Part shown: positions 13,780-26,048 of the stretch, one piece after another
Layout of the letters: each line of letters opens with the position of its first letter
Numbering within the stretch: position 1 is the stretch's first letter
Source: Epiperipatus broadwayi
Taxonomy: Eukaryota; Onychophora; Udeonychophora; Euonychophora; Peripatidae
Direction: 5' to 3'
Length of the DNA stretch: 64,000 nucleotides
NCBI GenBank assembly: GCA_028023455.1
Contig: JAQFVV010013356.1
Coordinates: forward strand, 67,501-131,500
Program-made: the position numbers and the translations under genes
Notes under the pieces: generated by a model
What the model was told of the DNA's origin: nothing
The model's database searches: none
What the model saw: only the letters and a program-made list of their open reading frames with translations

Positions 13780-16690
13780 GGAATATTTAAATAAAGTTAA
13801 ATTTTTCTATAGACATTAAATACACATATTAGATGATGGAAATAGTCCAATATAAAAATACAAATAAAAGCAATATGTTTCTATAATAAATGTAATTATT
13901 TTTGATCATGTTCAATTAGTTTTTACTTTATGTTTAATGTAACTTATTCTAGTATTTTATATATAATGTTGTATATTAAATTTAACAAAATTTATAATTT
14001 CAAAATTTATTATTAAAGTAGGATCATAATTTTTATTCATTTATTTTATTTGTCTAATCAAATAATATATAAAAAGATAGATTCTCCTATAAGCCACTTT
14101 CCTGACTCAAGTTACATGAAATGAAAAATCTAAATAACTTAACAAATTACGTAGTCTAAATATAATTTATATGAATTCATATAAATAATAACAATATGTA
14201 TGGAGAAATTGATTCATACATATATCTATTTTTTATATATATTAGATAAATAATCATTGTAGGATATATCTGAATTCTTTTATACAATATAAGTTTTTCT
14301 GAAATTAATTTTTATTATGATATTTGGAATAATTACCCTAGCAAACGTATCATAAATCTATTCATGTAAATGTATAATATAATTTTATAAAAGTAATGTA
14401 AATTAATTCTTTTATATGTCTAAAATCTTTCTACTAATTAGTTATTAACAGTAAAATGAATTATGAATGTAACTATTTAAATATTTTTTTAAGTAGCTAA
14501 AAATTATGCAAACCTCCTGAGATAATTTAAATGAAAATATATAAAGCATAAATAAAATTAACATTAACTATTATTTCTATAAAAATATAATATTGGAGCT
14601 ATTATTTTTAATATTTATCTTTTATTTTTATTTCAAACTTATGTCCCCTCCCACCATTTTTTTTTTTTTTTTTTTTAAAAGCTGTAATTTGAAATCACTT
14701 TATTACTTGCTTTTTGAAAATATCTTTGCATGAATAAAGCGAGCTCATCACTAGGTTACATAATCTGCATACTAGTAAATATTGAATTACATTAATTATT
14801 GCAAAAGCATTGATTATATAAAAACTTACTTTTTAATTATTTTTTCAGGTACATGATGTTGGAAGTATATCTGGAACGTTGACACAAAACTAAATTTATT
14901 ATAATTTTCTGTTCTAGTGAATCTGGAAAATGAAATCAAAGTTTATTTACAAAGAAATGTTTTTATTGACATTTATACATGCTATTTCATATCTGGAAAA
15001 GGGGTGAATTCTGCAATAAACGAAGCAGTCAGCAGCAGCGAGGAAAAATTAGCCAAACCTATTTGCAGGAGGTTCACATATAAAAATGTTAGCAAACATC
15101 TTAATTATAAATTTCATGTAGATTTTATCCATTGCAGACTGTTGGATAGTTGAGAATTGAAATTTGATATCTGTGCTCATTAATAAATAGGTAAATAAGA
15201 GTCTCTTGACTTCTCTTAATAAAGAATCAGAACAATAATATCAGAATACAAATGACAAAGAATAACTTTCTCATACGTATGCCTTTTATAGTTTTCCCAT
15301 AATATAACTTTTAATTAAAATTTGCCGTTATTTTTGAACTTATTTATCTCTACAAAAGTAAAATATAATCCCTCAATAATTAAATATCAAAACAGTTTAA
15401 TCCATTTAACAAAGTAAACAAAAAAGTAATCTTAATTAGTTCATTTACAGTGATTCTTTTATAAACAATGAAAATTTAAAATAAGAATATTGTTGAGTTC
15501 CTACTCTTATTGTCAAAGAATAACATAAAATTTGGTAAGTTAAAGATTTTCTAATTTGAAATAAGTTCATTTTTAATTATCATATAACTAATATATTGCA
15601 CAAAAATAATTAAAATTAAAAATATTATAAAATTTAATATATTTTTTAACCTCAGATTAAAACATAGAACAGAAAAAAATATAAATACCAATAAACACTT
15701 TTAAATGACAAATCTATAATAAATTTTATAATAAACTATAGATGATATTTGCTATTGTTGTATCATTAGCAAATTTACAATATATAAAATAAAAAGTATC
15801 TTTCAGCATAAAGCTATTCTGCTTCATTATATATATATATATATATATATAGTAACCATCACGTGTGAGTTTACAGACATTGCTTTTATGCCAATATATT
15901 TGTGCTATTATGTATAACAAAATATTAAAATCACATATATAGAATAAATTTTATGTGTTTTTAAAATATTAAAAAGAAAAATAAGTGTAAAGGTAATAGG
16001 TATTATTACTTTATTCTTTTAAAAGTAAAGAATATTTTTTATTTTCAAAAATCTTATGATAACCAACAGAAACTTTCAAAACTCATTTGCTTTCAAGAAA
16101 CTGAGAAAAGAATTGTAACACCACTTCACTGTAATATCTCTTGCTGTGAAGAAGTCAATAGAATTTTATAAAGATTTTAAATTAATATCATGCATTTTAT
16201 GGAATAGAAAATCCTTCAGGATGCTTTCACTGACTTTTCCAGTAATATCGCTGAATATAGAGTTATTGACAAAAACATACCTTAAAATTTAATTTTGATT
16301 CTACCAATCTATTCATCATTATTGAATACGAAAGAAATATCTAACATCTACTTGCTGAAGAAAAAAAACAACTAGTCATCTAAAGTTATTATTCCATGGA
16401 AATGTATTTCTATAATCAACATGTGGGAGTTTACATGCTCAGAAGAAAACTGCCAAAGGAAACACTCATCAAAAGGAAACAAAGGAAGCTAAAATCTTAT
16501 ATTACTAGAGAACATTAAAATTCAAAGATAAATGTTCATGTTCCTATATTTAAAGATACAAAATAAACTTGTGAGCTCACAAAGATATTAAAGTAAATCA
16601 ACAGAACTTTCTATGTTCTCAAAGACTTTGTAAGTTGTAAAGATTTTTTTCTCATATGCATGATCACCACATAAGTCTATTAATTTGTAA
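13780..16690. other. AT-rich intergenic DNA, no gene seen
   Basis: I find no convincing gene. A 78-codon frame at 14,917-15,153 has mixed composition but no recognisable domain. Poly-T runs lie near 14,660 and an (AT)n tract near 15,828-15,851. Confidence 0.5.
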
Positions 16691-16693
16691 GGT

Positions 16694-16889
16694 ACTTGTG
16701 TACTATTCCTCTAATGAAGAGAAGATAGAAGACCTTTTCACATTTGTATGAATACACTGGTAACTTTTTAATGTTGTTATTTTGGCAACCATTTACAAAG
16801 TTAACAAACATTACAAAGTTACCAATGCATTGATACAAATGTGGAAAGCCCTCCTATCTTTTCTTCATTGCAGGAATGATACACAATAT
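16694..16889. repeat. Small foldback element with ~75-bp inverted arms
   Basis: The left arm (16,694-16,769) is matched by an inverted right arm (16,814-16,889), with CTTGTGTACTATTCCT-type ends and a shared CACATTTGTAT word. A loop of about 45 bp separates them. Arms differ by scattered mismatches and short indels. It looks like a MITE or hairpin element without coding capacity. Confidence 0.75.
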
Positions 16890-18282
16890 TTTTTAAAAGG
16901 AACCAAAAAAATAAATATTATATGAGATACACACATGCTTCTATAAAATCTACACATACACAGATGACAAAGCTTTGACACTTAGTTCAATCAATTTCAA
17001 AAAAATGTGTAGAAATAGTTTTTTAAAAATACATACCAAAAATGGGTGCACTTTTCACAAGAGTTACAAATTATTGGCAGGTTGACATGAACGTGCAAAA
17101 ATTTTTTTAATCTATCTTAAAAACTGCACGTTCTCGTCCACCAAAAATAGATTGAATCAAAAGTACCAAATAAATTCCCAAATGGTACTTCATAGATAAA
17201 TAAAACAATCACTAAATTATAATTTTATTAAATAATATTTACAAAAACACATAAAATAGACATATATGCTACTTACACTGTAATAAATAACAGTAATTAA
17301 TTGCATTCAAATAAACAAATTGAATTTTCATTTGACAACAGAAAATTGACACAAATGTTTCCTCCAAAATGAATACATGATTGCATAGTTTTTCCAGAAA
17401 AATACTACGAAATGTATTTTTTTTTTTTTTTTTTAAAAAAAAAAAACAAAAATAAATAATTCAGACCAGTAAATAAATGCAAATCATAAAACTTTTATTA
17501 TCGTTTTTCATGCAGGCAGAAAAAATTGAATAACCAAAATTTTAAGAAACCTATCCTTTTATTGTAAGTACAAAAAACAAGTAATTCACAAAAATAAACA
17601 TATATCAATTGTAAGACTTTTCTTCGTGCAGGTGGAAAAAAATATTTTATATGTTACAGTCTAGAAAAAATGTGTAGTCGTTTTTTTTGCAAATGATGCC
17701 ACATAAATTCAGCAAGTAGCAGAGATAATATTATTAATATATATAATTAAAATAATTGCCAAGCACTTTCAACACTAATGTGTCCTTATCAAGACAATTA
17801 TTTTAATTGTATATATTAATAATATTATTTCTGCTAAATAGCAATAGAAGTGTTGGTTTGTATTAATTTATAATTTGTAGCAAAAGAAATTTATATTTTA
17901 TTTTATAAAAGTGATGATAAAATAAAGCAATATAAATATGTGAGAAAATAGATTATTGGCATAGATTGTTTTCTAAATTCCTATATCACACACTATGCCA
18001 AATGCTTCACTGATAAATATAAATGTAATATAAAGCTATTGCCCTGTGCAAGTAGCAGAGCAGTTGTCATAAGAGCTAAAGACTTTTGGATTTATTCCTA
18101 GATGAGTCAAATAAAAAAAAATGTATTTTTAAACAGTTAAATGGAACTGATGACATTCCATTCCTAAACAATTGAAAATTTAATTATTTTTAAAAGTTCA
18201 AGTTATTAAATTATATTTTGTTTTTAGTTTTTATAATATATATTATTTATAATTTTCATTATATATATATATATATATATAA
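16890..18282. other. AT-rich DNA with poly-A/T runs, no gene seen
   Basis: Apart from the hairpin at 17,711 and a poly-T/poly-A run near 17,418-17,450, I see nothing supportable. Confidence 0.5.
17711..17843. repeat. Hairpin repeat with ~48-bp arms
   Basis: A segment containing TAATATTATTAATATATA and ending TTAAAATAATTG (17,711-17,758) is repeated inverted at about 17,795-17,843. The loop between them is about 36 bp and relatively GC-rich. No coding. Confidence 0.7.
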
Positions 18283-19040
18283 TAAAACAAGTCCTAAATT
18301 TTGTAACTTGCTTTTAAGCTTTCATTTAATGATCACTAGATGGAGCTTACCAATAGTTCTAACCAAGCTTTATTTTATTAGTGCCGAAAGAGAAAGAATT
18401 CAAAATCTCTATCGGAAAGTCCTTATCTCCAGACCAATTGGTTTCGAGCTTATGGCTCACCTCAGTGAAGATCTGGGACTCTAAAAACTAGATCTAAAAT
18501 ACTAACTCAAAAGTCAGCACTTATAAAACACATTACTATCAATTTGAAAGCCTGGAACTTTTCAGACACATAAATGTCTTCAAATCCAGCCTTACAAACC
18601 AGATAGTTATATGGGTCTGAATTCAGCTCAGTTTCCCCATATAGTAATAGCCTCTTCAATATAGCATCAGAAAAGCCTTCAAAGGTACACTTATAATAAT
18701 TAATAAAGCAAGTCATAAATTTTGTAACTTGCTTTTAAGCTTGCATTTAATGATCACTAGATGGAGCTTACCAATAGCTCTAATCAAGCTTTATTTTATT
18801 TACATGTATGAAAAGTTCGAGCTTTCAAATTGATAGTAACATGTTTTATAAGTGCTGACTTTTGAGTTAGTATTTTAGATCTAGTTTCTAGAGTCCCAGT
18901 GCTCCACTGAGGTGAGCCATAAGCTCCAAACTGATTGGTCTGGAGATAGGAACTTTCCGATAGAGATTTTGAATTCTTTCTTTTTCGGCACTTATAAAAT
19001 AAAGCTTGATTAGAGCTATTGGCAAGCTCCATCTAGTGAT
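18283..19040. repeat. Palindromic array of foldback repeat, subfamily C
   Basis: A plus unit (about 18,283-18,708) begins with AACAAGTC..AAATTTTGTAAC. A second plus unit starts at 18,709 but is cut at about 18,805, where the sequence turns around into a minus copy ending near 19,040. The core ATATGGGTCTGAATTCAGC lies near 18,610-18,630. Both ends abut AT-dinucleotide runs. Frames of 88 and 78 codons inside it are by-products. Confidence 0.85.
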
Positions 19041-19052
19041 CATATATATAAC

Positions 19053-20015
19053 ACCTGGGTCTCTTTTTACGTGGACTTATTTAACATGATTTTGAAGTTA
19101 TGCGATTCATGTTATACCAGAAGTCGAACTCCGATAATGCACTATTACTTTAAATAATAAATTTCGTGCACTTATGTCATATTGAAAGTAATAGCACACT
19201 ATTGGAATTCAACTTTCATCTTAGTAATTTCAATATTTTCAGTGCTTTATAATAGTAAGATTTTATGTAATAATGAAATTAAAATCATGATTTCCACATT
19301 TTATGTATACACACATTAAATTTTACAAGATTATAATGTAAATTTGTTCAAACATTGTGCATGTTAATTTTGCATTTTAAATCACATTCTGTTTTTGCTT
19401 TTTAAAAAAGAATGTAATCAATTATTAATCATTTAGTGTCCACAAGTTTATTTTTAAAAGGTGAGTAAAAGCAGTGGGCACAATTAAAATTGAAAATTAA
19501 AAAAATAAAGACAAAAATAAGAATTCAATTTTTAGTTGTTAAATTAATTACTAATTATGTTGTCACCAGAAAACCATTAATACAACATGAGAGTGACATT
19601 GGCGCTAGTTGTATTTCAACTTGTGAAGAATCTGATTTTTTACCAATTTGCAAATGAACCTGTTTAATGGCAAATAGCGATAATAATTAAAATGTGTATA
19701 AAAATGTAAATTACTGTAAATTATGCATAAAAATATATTGTTTTGAATAAAATTAAATATTATAGTTAAAAAAAGTTTGTCTTGTATCAATTTTTTTCAA
19801 CTTTGACATTTTTTATTAGTCATATTTTATTTCCTTATTTTTTTTTTTTGTGCAAATTTTAAAGTAATTTTATGTTGGTGCTTTGCTTTTACGTGATTTT
19901 TGAAAAATCACAGTCCATATCCCCCTTTTTCAAGGTAAGTTACGTCTATTTTTGCATGATTTGGTTTCGCGTGTTTTCTGAGGAATCTATCTATCGCATA
20001 AAATGAGACCCAGGT
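19053..20015. mobile_element. Non-autonomous TIR DNA element, ends ACCTGGGTCTC
   Basis: The left end ACCTGGGTCTC (19,053-19,063) is exactly inverted at the right end, GAGACCCAGGT (20,005-20,015). Similarity continues inward imperfectly (TTTTTACG versus ATTTTATGCG). TA-rich sequence flanks both sides, so the target duplication cannot be fixed. The 963-bp body has no transposase frame. I do not assign a superfamily. Confidence 0.6.
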
Positions 20016-20606
20016 ATATATATATATATTAATCTTTACTTGATTATAAATATTACTACTGTTGATAAATATGGTTGGCTATGAGATTGACTAACTATAT
20101 TGTTTTTAAATTCATTTAATATTTTATCAGAAGTATAATTTGTATTTTCAGGGTCACAATTAAAGTCTTGAATTTTTCTCTTAATAATCCAGTAAAAGAA
20201 GGATAAAAAATTGTTAAATAGTTTGCCATTTGTAATACTGAAAGATATTTGCCCATTGGAAGTAGTTTAGTAATCCATAATCTAAGGAGCCTTAGCTTTT
20301 AGGTTGATCACTTTATCACTGCATTAAAACACTCAAGAGTATTTAGTAAATAATTGATGCTAAAATGTAGAATATAAAACTAATATTAATAAGAAGATAA
20401 AACTAAACATAAAAGAGCAAACTGATTTAAATTATTCAGTCATTAAAAATTACTTATCAATATGTTTTGAATCTAAAAATTGCATTTATGCATTCCTGCT
20501 GATTCTGATTGGTCATTAAGTAGAAAATTGAAATCTAATACTTCTAAATTATCAAATGATACAATGTTAGAAAAACAACATAGAAACCATTGTTAAATTT
20601 ATAAAT
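20016..20606. other. AT-rich DNA, pre-insertion flank of the LINE
   Basis: No gene is seen. Its last part ends in the 15-bp sequence that is duplicated at the other side of the LINE. Confidence 0.5.
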
Positions 20607-20621
20607 AAAAATATTATTAAG
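20607..20621. repeat. Left target-site duplication of the LINE
   Basis: The 15-mer AAAAATATTATTAAG lies immediately before the LINE 5' end. It recurs exactly at 32,395-32,409 after the A-rich 3' tail, as expected from target-primed reverse transcription. Confidence 0.8.
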
Positions 20622-20710
20622 GCTAGTGTGCATGCTCAGCATTACACATTGTTGAGAAGTTTCTGGAGACATGAAAATTTATATCATATTCGACTTGGCA
20701 CAATTTCCCA

Positions 20711-21598
20711 ATGGAGAAAAAAGGCAAAAAGACCCATGAAGTTATTAAGGTGAGTGAGTTAAAAGATAATTATAATAATGTGGGAGCTAAATCTATCTCT
20801 ACTCATCTGAACAAAAAAGCAATCATGAGTATGACAGAAAATGGCAGTTCAAACATACAGCAGCCTCCTACTAACGATAACAATATTAAGCTAAAATTAA
20901 GAAAAGTAACTAGTAACCCTGAATTAACTAGCACCCCTGAATGTAATATGTCCCCAAATGGTGTAGGTATGAAAATAAATCCTAAAAAAGCAAGATATGC
21001 TACCTCATCCACTGTTGACAATGCTGATCCCCCAGAGTTGATGAACTTAAATGATAACATCGAAGCTTGTCAAGGTGTGATTGGAACATCCTCTGTAGGT
21101 GCAAAAAAAAGAATCGATAGCCACAATGAGCATTTTCAAACTAAGATTAATGAAAATCAATCTAACAATCTAGATGATGCCAGCAATAACACAAAGTTAT
21201 TAAATGATAAAATTGAATCAACCAAAATTATTAACAAACCAACGTTATTCGCCAAACTGAATGATAAATTATCGCACCCTCAACCGTTATCACGTCCATC
21301 ATCAAAAACTTTCATAAAATTAAACTCGTATTGGAAATTTTTTTTATTAACTGCATGTTACCTAATACTTCCATTTTTGGTTTGATAATTCAAACCAATG
21401 ACAGAAGCAGTGAGCACATATTAGACAAACTGGACTTAAATGAGTATCTAGTCTTGTTGAATAATAATGATTTAATAAAATCGATTAAACACACTGCATT
21501 CTTCCCAGCAAGAGGTTTTATTTCTATTGAAAATGTTAATAAGGAACAGAAAGATCTAGTGAAGAGTCTAATAAAAGAGGTGCAGGGGCATAGGATAT
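20711..21598 (+). pseudogene. LINE ORF1, 5' part (interrupted)
   Basis: The frame opens at ATG 20,711, about 90 bp from the element 5' end. It encodes a polar, Asn/Lys/Ser-rich N-terminal region. A frameshift near the T-run at about 21,340-21,350 moves the coding from one frame to another; the second frame runs through LDLNEYLVLLNNNDLIKSI and FFPARGFISIENV. It is then cut at 21,598 by the LTR element. Joining this end to 28,004, after removal of the insert and one ATAT copy, keeps the frame open. This shows directly that the LTR element landed inside ORF1. The protein would be the LINE RNA-binding partner of the RT protein. Confidence 0.75.
21595..21598. repeat. Left TSD (ATAT) of the LTR element
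   Basis: ATAT precedes the left LTR and recurs at 28,000-28,003 after the right LTR. A 4-bp duplication is in the range for Gypsy-type elements. Confidence 0.65.
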
Positions 21599-23550
21599 TG
21601 TAACACCACCGCCCTGCGGTTAAAAACCCCAGCCGCACTTAATTATGTGATCGACCGGTTAACCACCGATGATGATGATTACCACAAGCAAGAAGCCAAT
21701 ATACACCCTAAAATCGAGTATATATTCTTAATTGAACACTGACATAATAAAATATCATCCCAGCATTATATTTCCCAATTAAACGCTTCTTCTCTGCTGG
21801 GCAAATTATTTGTATCGAATAATTAGTTCTGCCCAGCGCCTGGAATATTTATAAAATTTCCCGGAATTATCACGGTACAGCAGGAATATAAATTATAGCA
21901 CTTCCTTCCTTTACTCTATTTACAATACAGACTGGATTTATTTATCCATTTAGCTTACTTTATTTTATTCCTCAATTAATCAACTTGTTAGCTCACTGAT
22001 CTAATTTTAATTCACTCTAAATAGTTATTCGCTTGGTAGAGAAAAGAAAAACGCAAATGACTAAGTACTTCCTTTTATAAATAAAATTTAATTTGCAATT
22101 CGCTAATTCTAATGCATAATAAAATCCTAAAACACATATATATATCCACACACTAACATAATAAATACATAAATATACAATAAAGAATATAATTCAAATG
22201 GAAACATTAAATAAATTATCGTAACTCAATTGTTACCTTCTCATACATTAATAGATTACAATCATAAGTTCTTTTAATGATAACTGTCCGAAGTGTTGCG
22301 CAACTTTTTAATAATTTAGTTCTGACTGATTTCTTATTTCAAATTAATTCTGACATGCATGTATTAATAGTTACCTAGGTATGATTTTTCCAATGTCGGA
22401 TCAACCATCGAGGGGGAAAACCTTCCCTTCTTTTGCAGAGATGGTTGCTCGCTTTTCAGACGTTCCAGTGAATGGAGTGAGAGTTTATAGTCTTTTGACG
22501 TGGGTTTGTTTCCTTTCTAATTCCACATTTTAGTCGGTATTCATCCCTTCAACATTCTACTTCGAATCTCCAGGCAGATCTGGTTCTGTAACGGCGGTCT
22601 CTTCTCGGCAGCATTTTAGTTGTTATAAGTAGTGAGCGAATGGTTAGACGGAGGTAGACCGAGCAAACGCCCGGTGTTTGCCACTAGCCCTCCATGTCAG
22701 CGTACCCTTCTATTATTATTTTGTTAAATTCTAGCCAGCAAAAAAAACACAACCGGTTACTTCTAAATCAGCTCTGCTTATTCTCTCGCTGTCTTGCTAT
22801 CGAATGTCTCTAATTGCCTCTTTCTTTTTCATTCTTATCTTACCAATCTATTTGGAAATTTGGTACAAGTTTACATTTTTAATTTTACAATTATAATTAA
22901 TTTCTTTCATTCTTTTAAATATTGAATGTTACTAATTGCAACATTCCTTTCTCTCACTTTATCTTGTACCAATCTATTTGGAAATTTGGTACAAGTTTAC
23001 ATTTTTAATTTTACAATTATAATTAATTTCTTTCATTCTTTTAAATATTGAATGTTACTAATTGCAACATTCCTTTCTCTCACTTTATCTTGTACCAATC
23101 TATTTGGAAATTTGGTACAAGTTTACATTTTTAATTTTACAATTATAATTAATTTCTTTCATTCTTTTAAATATTGAATGTTACTAATTGCAACATTCCT
23201 TTCTCTCACTTTATCTTGTACCAATCTATTTGGAAATTTGGTACAAGTTTACTTTTTTTAATTTCACAATTATAATTATTCTTTCGTTCCTTTTACAAAT
23301 GATTTTCTTATTTAACAAAGAAAGAAAGAGACGCGTTCAGTTTTACACCCCTCCCCTTTCCTTTCTAATCTTTCATCATTATTTAGCTTTTCTAATTTCT
23401 TTTAAAATAAGTTTTTAGAATCCTTTTAACTAAATTTTTTCTTTCTTTTTTTTTTTTTTTCTATTTCTTTTAACGAAACCCTTCTCTTTATTAATATTAT
23501 TGAGAATCAATAATATATACATGCGAGCCTACATTTATGTAGATATCGCA
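21599..23550 (-). repeat. 3' LTR (minus-strand element)
   Basis: On the minus strand it begins TGCGATATC and ends GTTACA, the TG..CA form of LTRs. It contains four copies of a 126-bp minisatellite unit and is nearly identical to 26,049-27,999. A candidate promoter or polyadenylation signal cannot be fixed by eye in such AT-rich sequence. Confidence 0.9.
22841..23344. repeat. 126-bp minisatellite within the LTR (4 copies)
   Basis: The word TACCAATCTATTTGGAAATT recurs at 22,841, 22,967, 23,093 and 23,219, an exact 126-bp period. Units contain CAACATTCCTTTCTCTCAC. The last copy is slightly diverged. Confidence 0.92.
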
Positions 23551-23580
23551 TTACACCGCTCCCCATTTTTTAAGAATTAA
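23551..23580 (-). promoter_or_regulatory. Polypurine tract next to the 3' LTR
   Basis: Read on the minus strand, AAAAAATGGGGAGCGGTGTAA immediately precedes the LTR start TGCGAT. A purine-rich tract here is where plus-strand DNA synthesis starts in LTR elements. The same layout is seen at 40,150 in the second LTR element. Confidence 0.6.
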
Positions 23581-23839
23581 AATCTACTGGAGTTATTTTC
23601 TGAGGTCAAGCCATTTTAATTCTTAACCCCTATCTTCCTTTATTACTATATTTTTTTTTCTTCTTGATATAAATTTTAATGGTACACGTTTAGTATGTAT
23701 AACTTCCGTATGATGAGATTATCTTAGAGAGACAACTAGGTTAAACTATCTGCATTCCATTTGATTTATTTGAACTGCCCAAACACTTTTAATCCCCACC
23801 GAACATTATTCTGCACAGAGAGTTGATTTTTTTTTTTTT

Positions 23840-23985
23840 TTCAGTAAGACGGATCATGAGCCCAGATCTCTGCTGAGTCCTCATTCTATTTTTAGTTTAA
23901 TTCTTGTATCTTTCCAATACCTTTGGGATTTTCACCCAGTACGACGGGTAATGAGCCCAGATCTCTGCTGAGTCCTCATTCTAAT
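23840..23985. repeat. Two-copy ~95-bp tandem duplication in the element interior
   Basis: The stretch ATGAGCCCAGATCTCTGCTG plus flanks occurs near 23,857 and again near 23,952, separated by diverged sequence. It lies downstream (minus strand) of the ORF, in untranslated interior. Confidence 0.75.
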
Positions 23986-24288
23986 TTTTTTTTTTCTTTA
24001 TTTTCATGTCTATCCTTATGTGTATAGACAAGATTAACACACACACTCCCTATTTTTTTTTTCTTTTTATGAACGGCAAGACGGCTTGACCAAGCTCAAA
24101 TGCAATCCCCGCATGATTCATATCTGCACACATTTGTCTCAAAATCCAGACCCTCATTCATATTCGCTACTCTTCATAGTTCACCATCCCCCCCTACATT
24201 TCCTTTATCATGTGGATTATCGTGTTCAAAGTCCAGGGTCGGTATCCTTTAGTCATCAACAGGTGTTTGTCCAGTTGCTTCTTTTCTT

Positions 24289-25347
24289 TTAGTTCCTATC
24301 GGGAGGTTCTTTCTTTTTCCGGACTAGCCTTAAAGACCGAGCATTGTATGTTCCCTTTTCTTCCACCCCTTGACCCACAACAAAAGCATTATTCCCATAT
24401 CGTTTCCTTATAGTGTATGGCCCCTCATAAATAGGTTGGAATTTCTTAAATAGATTTCGCTCTGGGTGACTCACAGGATGCACTCTTATTTTCAAAAATT
24501 GATTTACCGTTATTACGTTATTGCACCTGCTATCCCCCAAACTTGTCCCTCTCACATTTTTACCCTCTCGTTTTTCCTCCACCACTGTAGAATCCCGCTT
24601 CTCTACGATTCCGGCTAGCTGGTTTACATCTATACGTACATTATCTACAATTTTCTCATTTTCCTGCCTTATCTCTTCCAATTTCTTTCCCTGCTCTACT
24701 TTAAACTCCTCTACTTTTCGACACACAGTTTCTATTTTATCCTCTAAATGTGCCATCCTTCCCTCTACTTTCATCACAACCTCTTGTTCTAAATTATTTA
24801 CTTCTCCAGTGAGTCTCTGCTCTAAGTTCTCGAGTAACTCAGCCTGTCCGTTTAACCTTTCATTCGTGACAAAAATCTGATTTGAGGTTTCTTCAACCCT
24901 TTTACTTAACTCTTCATTTTTTATGTCGAATTTTTCAACCAACTGTTTTTTCCACTCGTCTATCATCTTTTTATTGTCTTCCTTTAATTCTTTCATAAAC
25001 CTTTGCTGGTCTTCTATCATTTTCTTATTTATTTCATCTCTCTGCTCATCTCTTTCCCTTATCTCCTTTATAAACTGCCGTTGATCCTCCCCCATTTTCT
25101 CCATCATTTTTATTAAATTATAAATTTCTATACTAACTTTCGGCTCTTGTTTATCATCATTAATGTCAATTTCATTTCCACTACTGGTTTCTATTTCTCT
25201 TTCCCTATCTGTTTCTCCGGCCAATTCCGTTTGTTCTTCACTGGTACTTTTCGTGGTTGCAAGTTGATCGTCCATTTTTGCTTTCGACCTCGTTTGCATT
25301 GACTCTAAATGAATGTTATCACTGACTAAGTAATTATTTTCTCCCAA
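24289..25347 (-). CDS. Coiled-coil protein fused to a Gypsy integrase C-terminal tail
   Basis: This intact 352-residue frame is the only ORF of the LTR element. Residues about 20-75 are acidic and polar. Residues about 80-255 are heptad-rich with E/K/Q repeats (for example KMIEDQQRFMKELKEDNKKM), predicting a long coiled coil. From about residue 283 the sequence becomes integrase-like: HPVSHPERNLFKKF, then GPYTIRKRYGNNAFVV, then NARSLRLVRKK. This matches the C-terminal domain of Gypsy-type integrases. The frame therefore looks like an N-terminal gag-like part joined to the tail of pol by a large in-frame internal deletion. It could form particles or bind its own RNA, but no such activity can be read from the sequence. 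Coiled-coil location is by eye. Confidence 0.7.
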   Translation of the reverse strand: MGENNYLVSDNIHLESMQTRSKAKMDDQLATTKSTSEEQTELAGETDREREIETSSGNEIDINDDKQEPKVSIEIYNLIKMMEKMGEDQRQFIKEIRERDEQRDEINKKMIEDQQRFMKELKEDNKKMIDEWKKQLVEKFDIKNEELSKRVEETSNQIFVTNERLNGQAELLENLEQRLTGEVNNLEQEVVMKVEGRMAHLEDKIETVCRKVEEFKVEQGKKLEEIRQENEKIVDNVRIDVNQLAGIVEKRDSTVVEEKREGKNVRGTSLGDSRCNNVITVNQFLKIRVHPVSHPERNLFKKFQPIYEGPYTIRKRYGNNAFVVGQGVEEKGTYNARSLRLVRKKKEPPDRN

Positions 25348-26026
25348 TTATTATTAAATGCAATACTGTTTATCAACGCTATTTCATATTAGGTACGTTT
25401 GCTGGCCTGCCCCGTCCTCATCCATTAACTCACTTGTTTATGCTGCTTTAAAGATCCCCTTAAACTCACAAGCTTTTATTATTCAAACAATAAAATCTTT
25501 TCCCTCTCTTGATTTTATTTATTTATATAATGTAGATCGTGCCTAGAAAATTTTACCCCGTCTCTTTCTCTCTTTTTATAAAATTCAGTTGTCTTTTGCT
25601 CCACTTTCCCTCTCTCACCAAGCGATCTTTTATTATTATTCTATATTTTATCTAAACCTTAGGTCTATTCTACTGTCTCTACAACTACTATATAACTACA
25701 TATATACGGTTATGCCGTCTAATCCTTATTTTAACACTTTTTTCTTTTAACACTATTTTGTCGTTTTTATATATATATTTTTATAATAACACATATAAAT
25801 TCTTAATTTGAAACAAAACCCATTTGTTTTTTAAAAAAAAACTTTTTTTTCTTTCTTTTTTTTTTTTTTTTAAAAAATATTTCTCAGTCTAAATTCGATT
25901 TTCCGATTGTTTGACTTTATTTAACCTTGCTGTATAGATCACATATGTGTAGATCTATTTTAATCAGGGCGCTATAATTTAATTCAATCTGCTTTTTTTT
26001 TTTTTTTTTTTTTTGAATGTGACAAG

Positions 26027-26046
26027 ATCCCGGACTGGCCCCCAAA
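26027..26046 (-). promoter_or_regulatory. Primer binding site, tRNA-Pro-like
   Basis: Two bases inside the 5' LTR (minus strand) lies TTGGGGGCCAGTCCGGGATC. This agrees with the known tRNA-Pro primer-site consensus at all but two positions of an 18-base comparison. Its position and match fix the element's orientation. Confidence 0.75.
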
Positions 26047-26048
26047 AC

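Noticed and set aside
14849-14893. Possible terminal exon: TTTTTTCAG acceptor followed by 14 codons and a TAA
   Set aside because: A T-rich run plus CAG is common by chance in AT-rich DNA. The peptide is too short to recognise and no matching upstream exon is visible.
14917-15153. 78-codon frame with balanced composition
   Set aside because: No domain, no homology I recognise and no promoter context. Length is within chance for this amount of sequence.
20803-21060. Minus-strand frame of 85 codons opposite LINE ORF1
   Set aside because: Antisense shadow of the real ORF1 coding sequence.
23188-23418. 76-codon frame repeated at 27,638-27,868
   Set aside because: Both copies are in the LTR minisatellite region; identity is due to the LTRs being duplicates, not to a gene.
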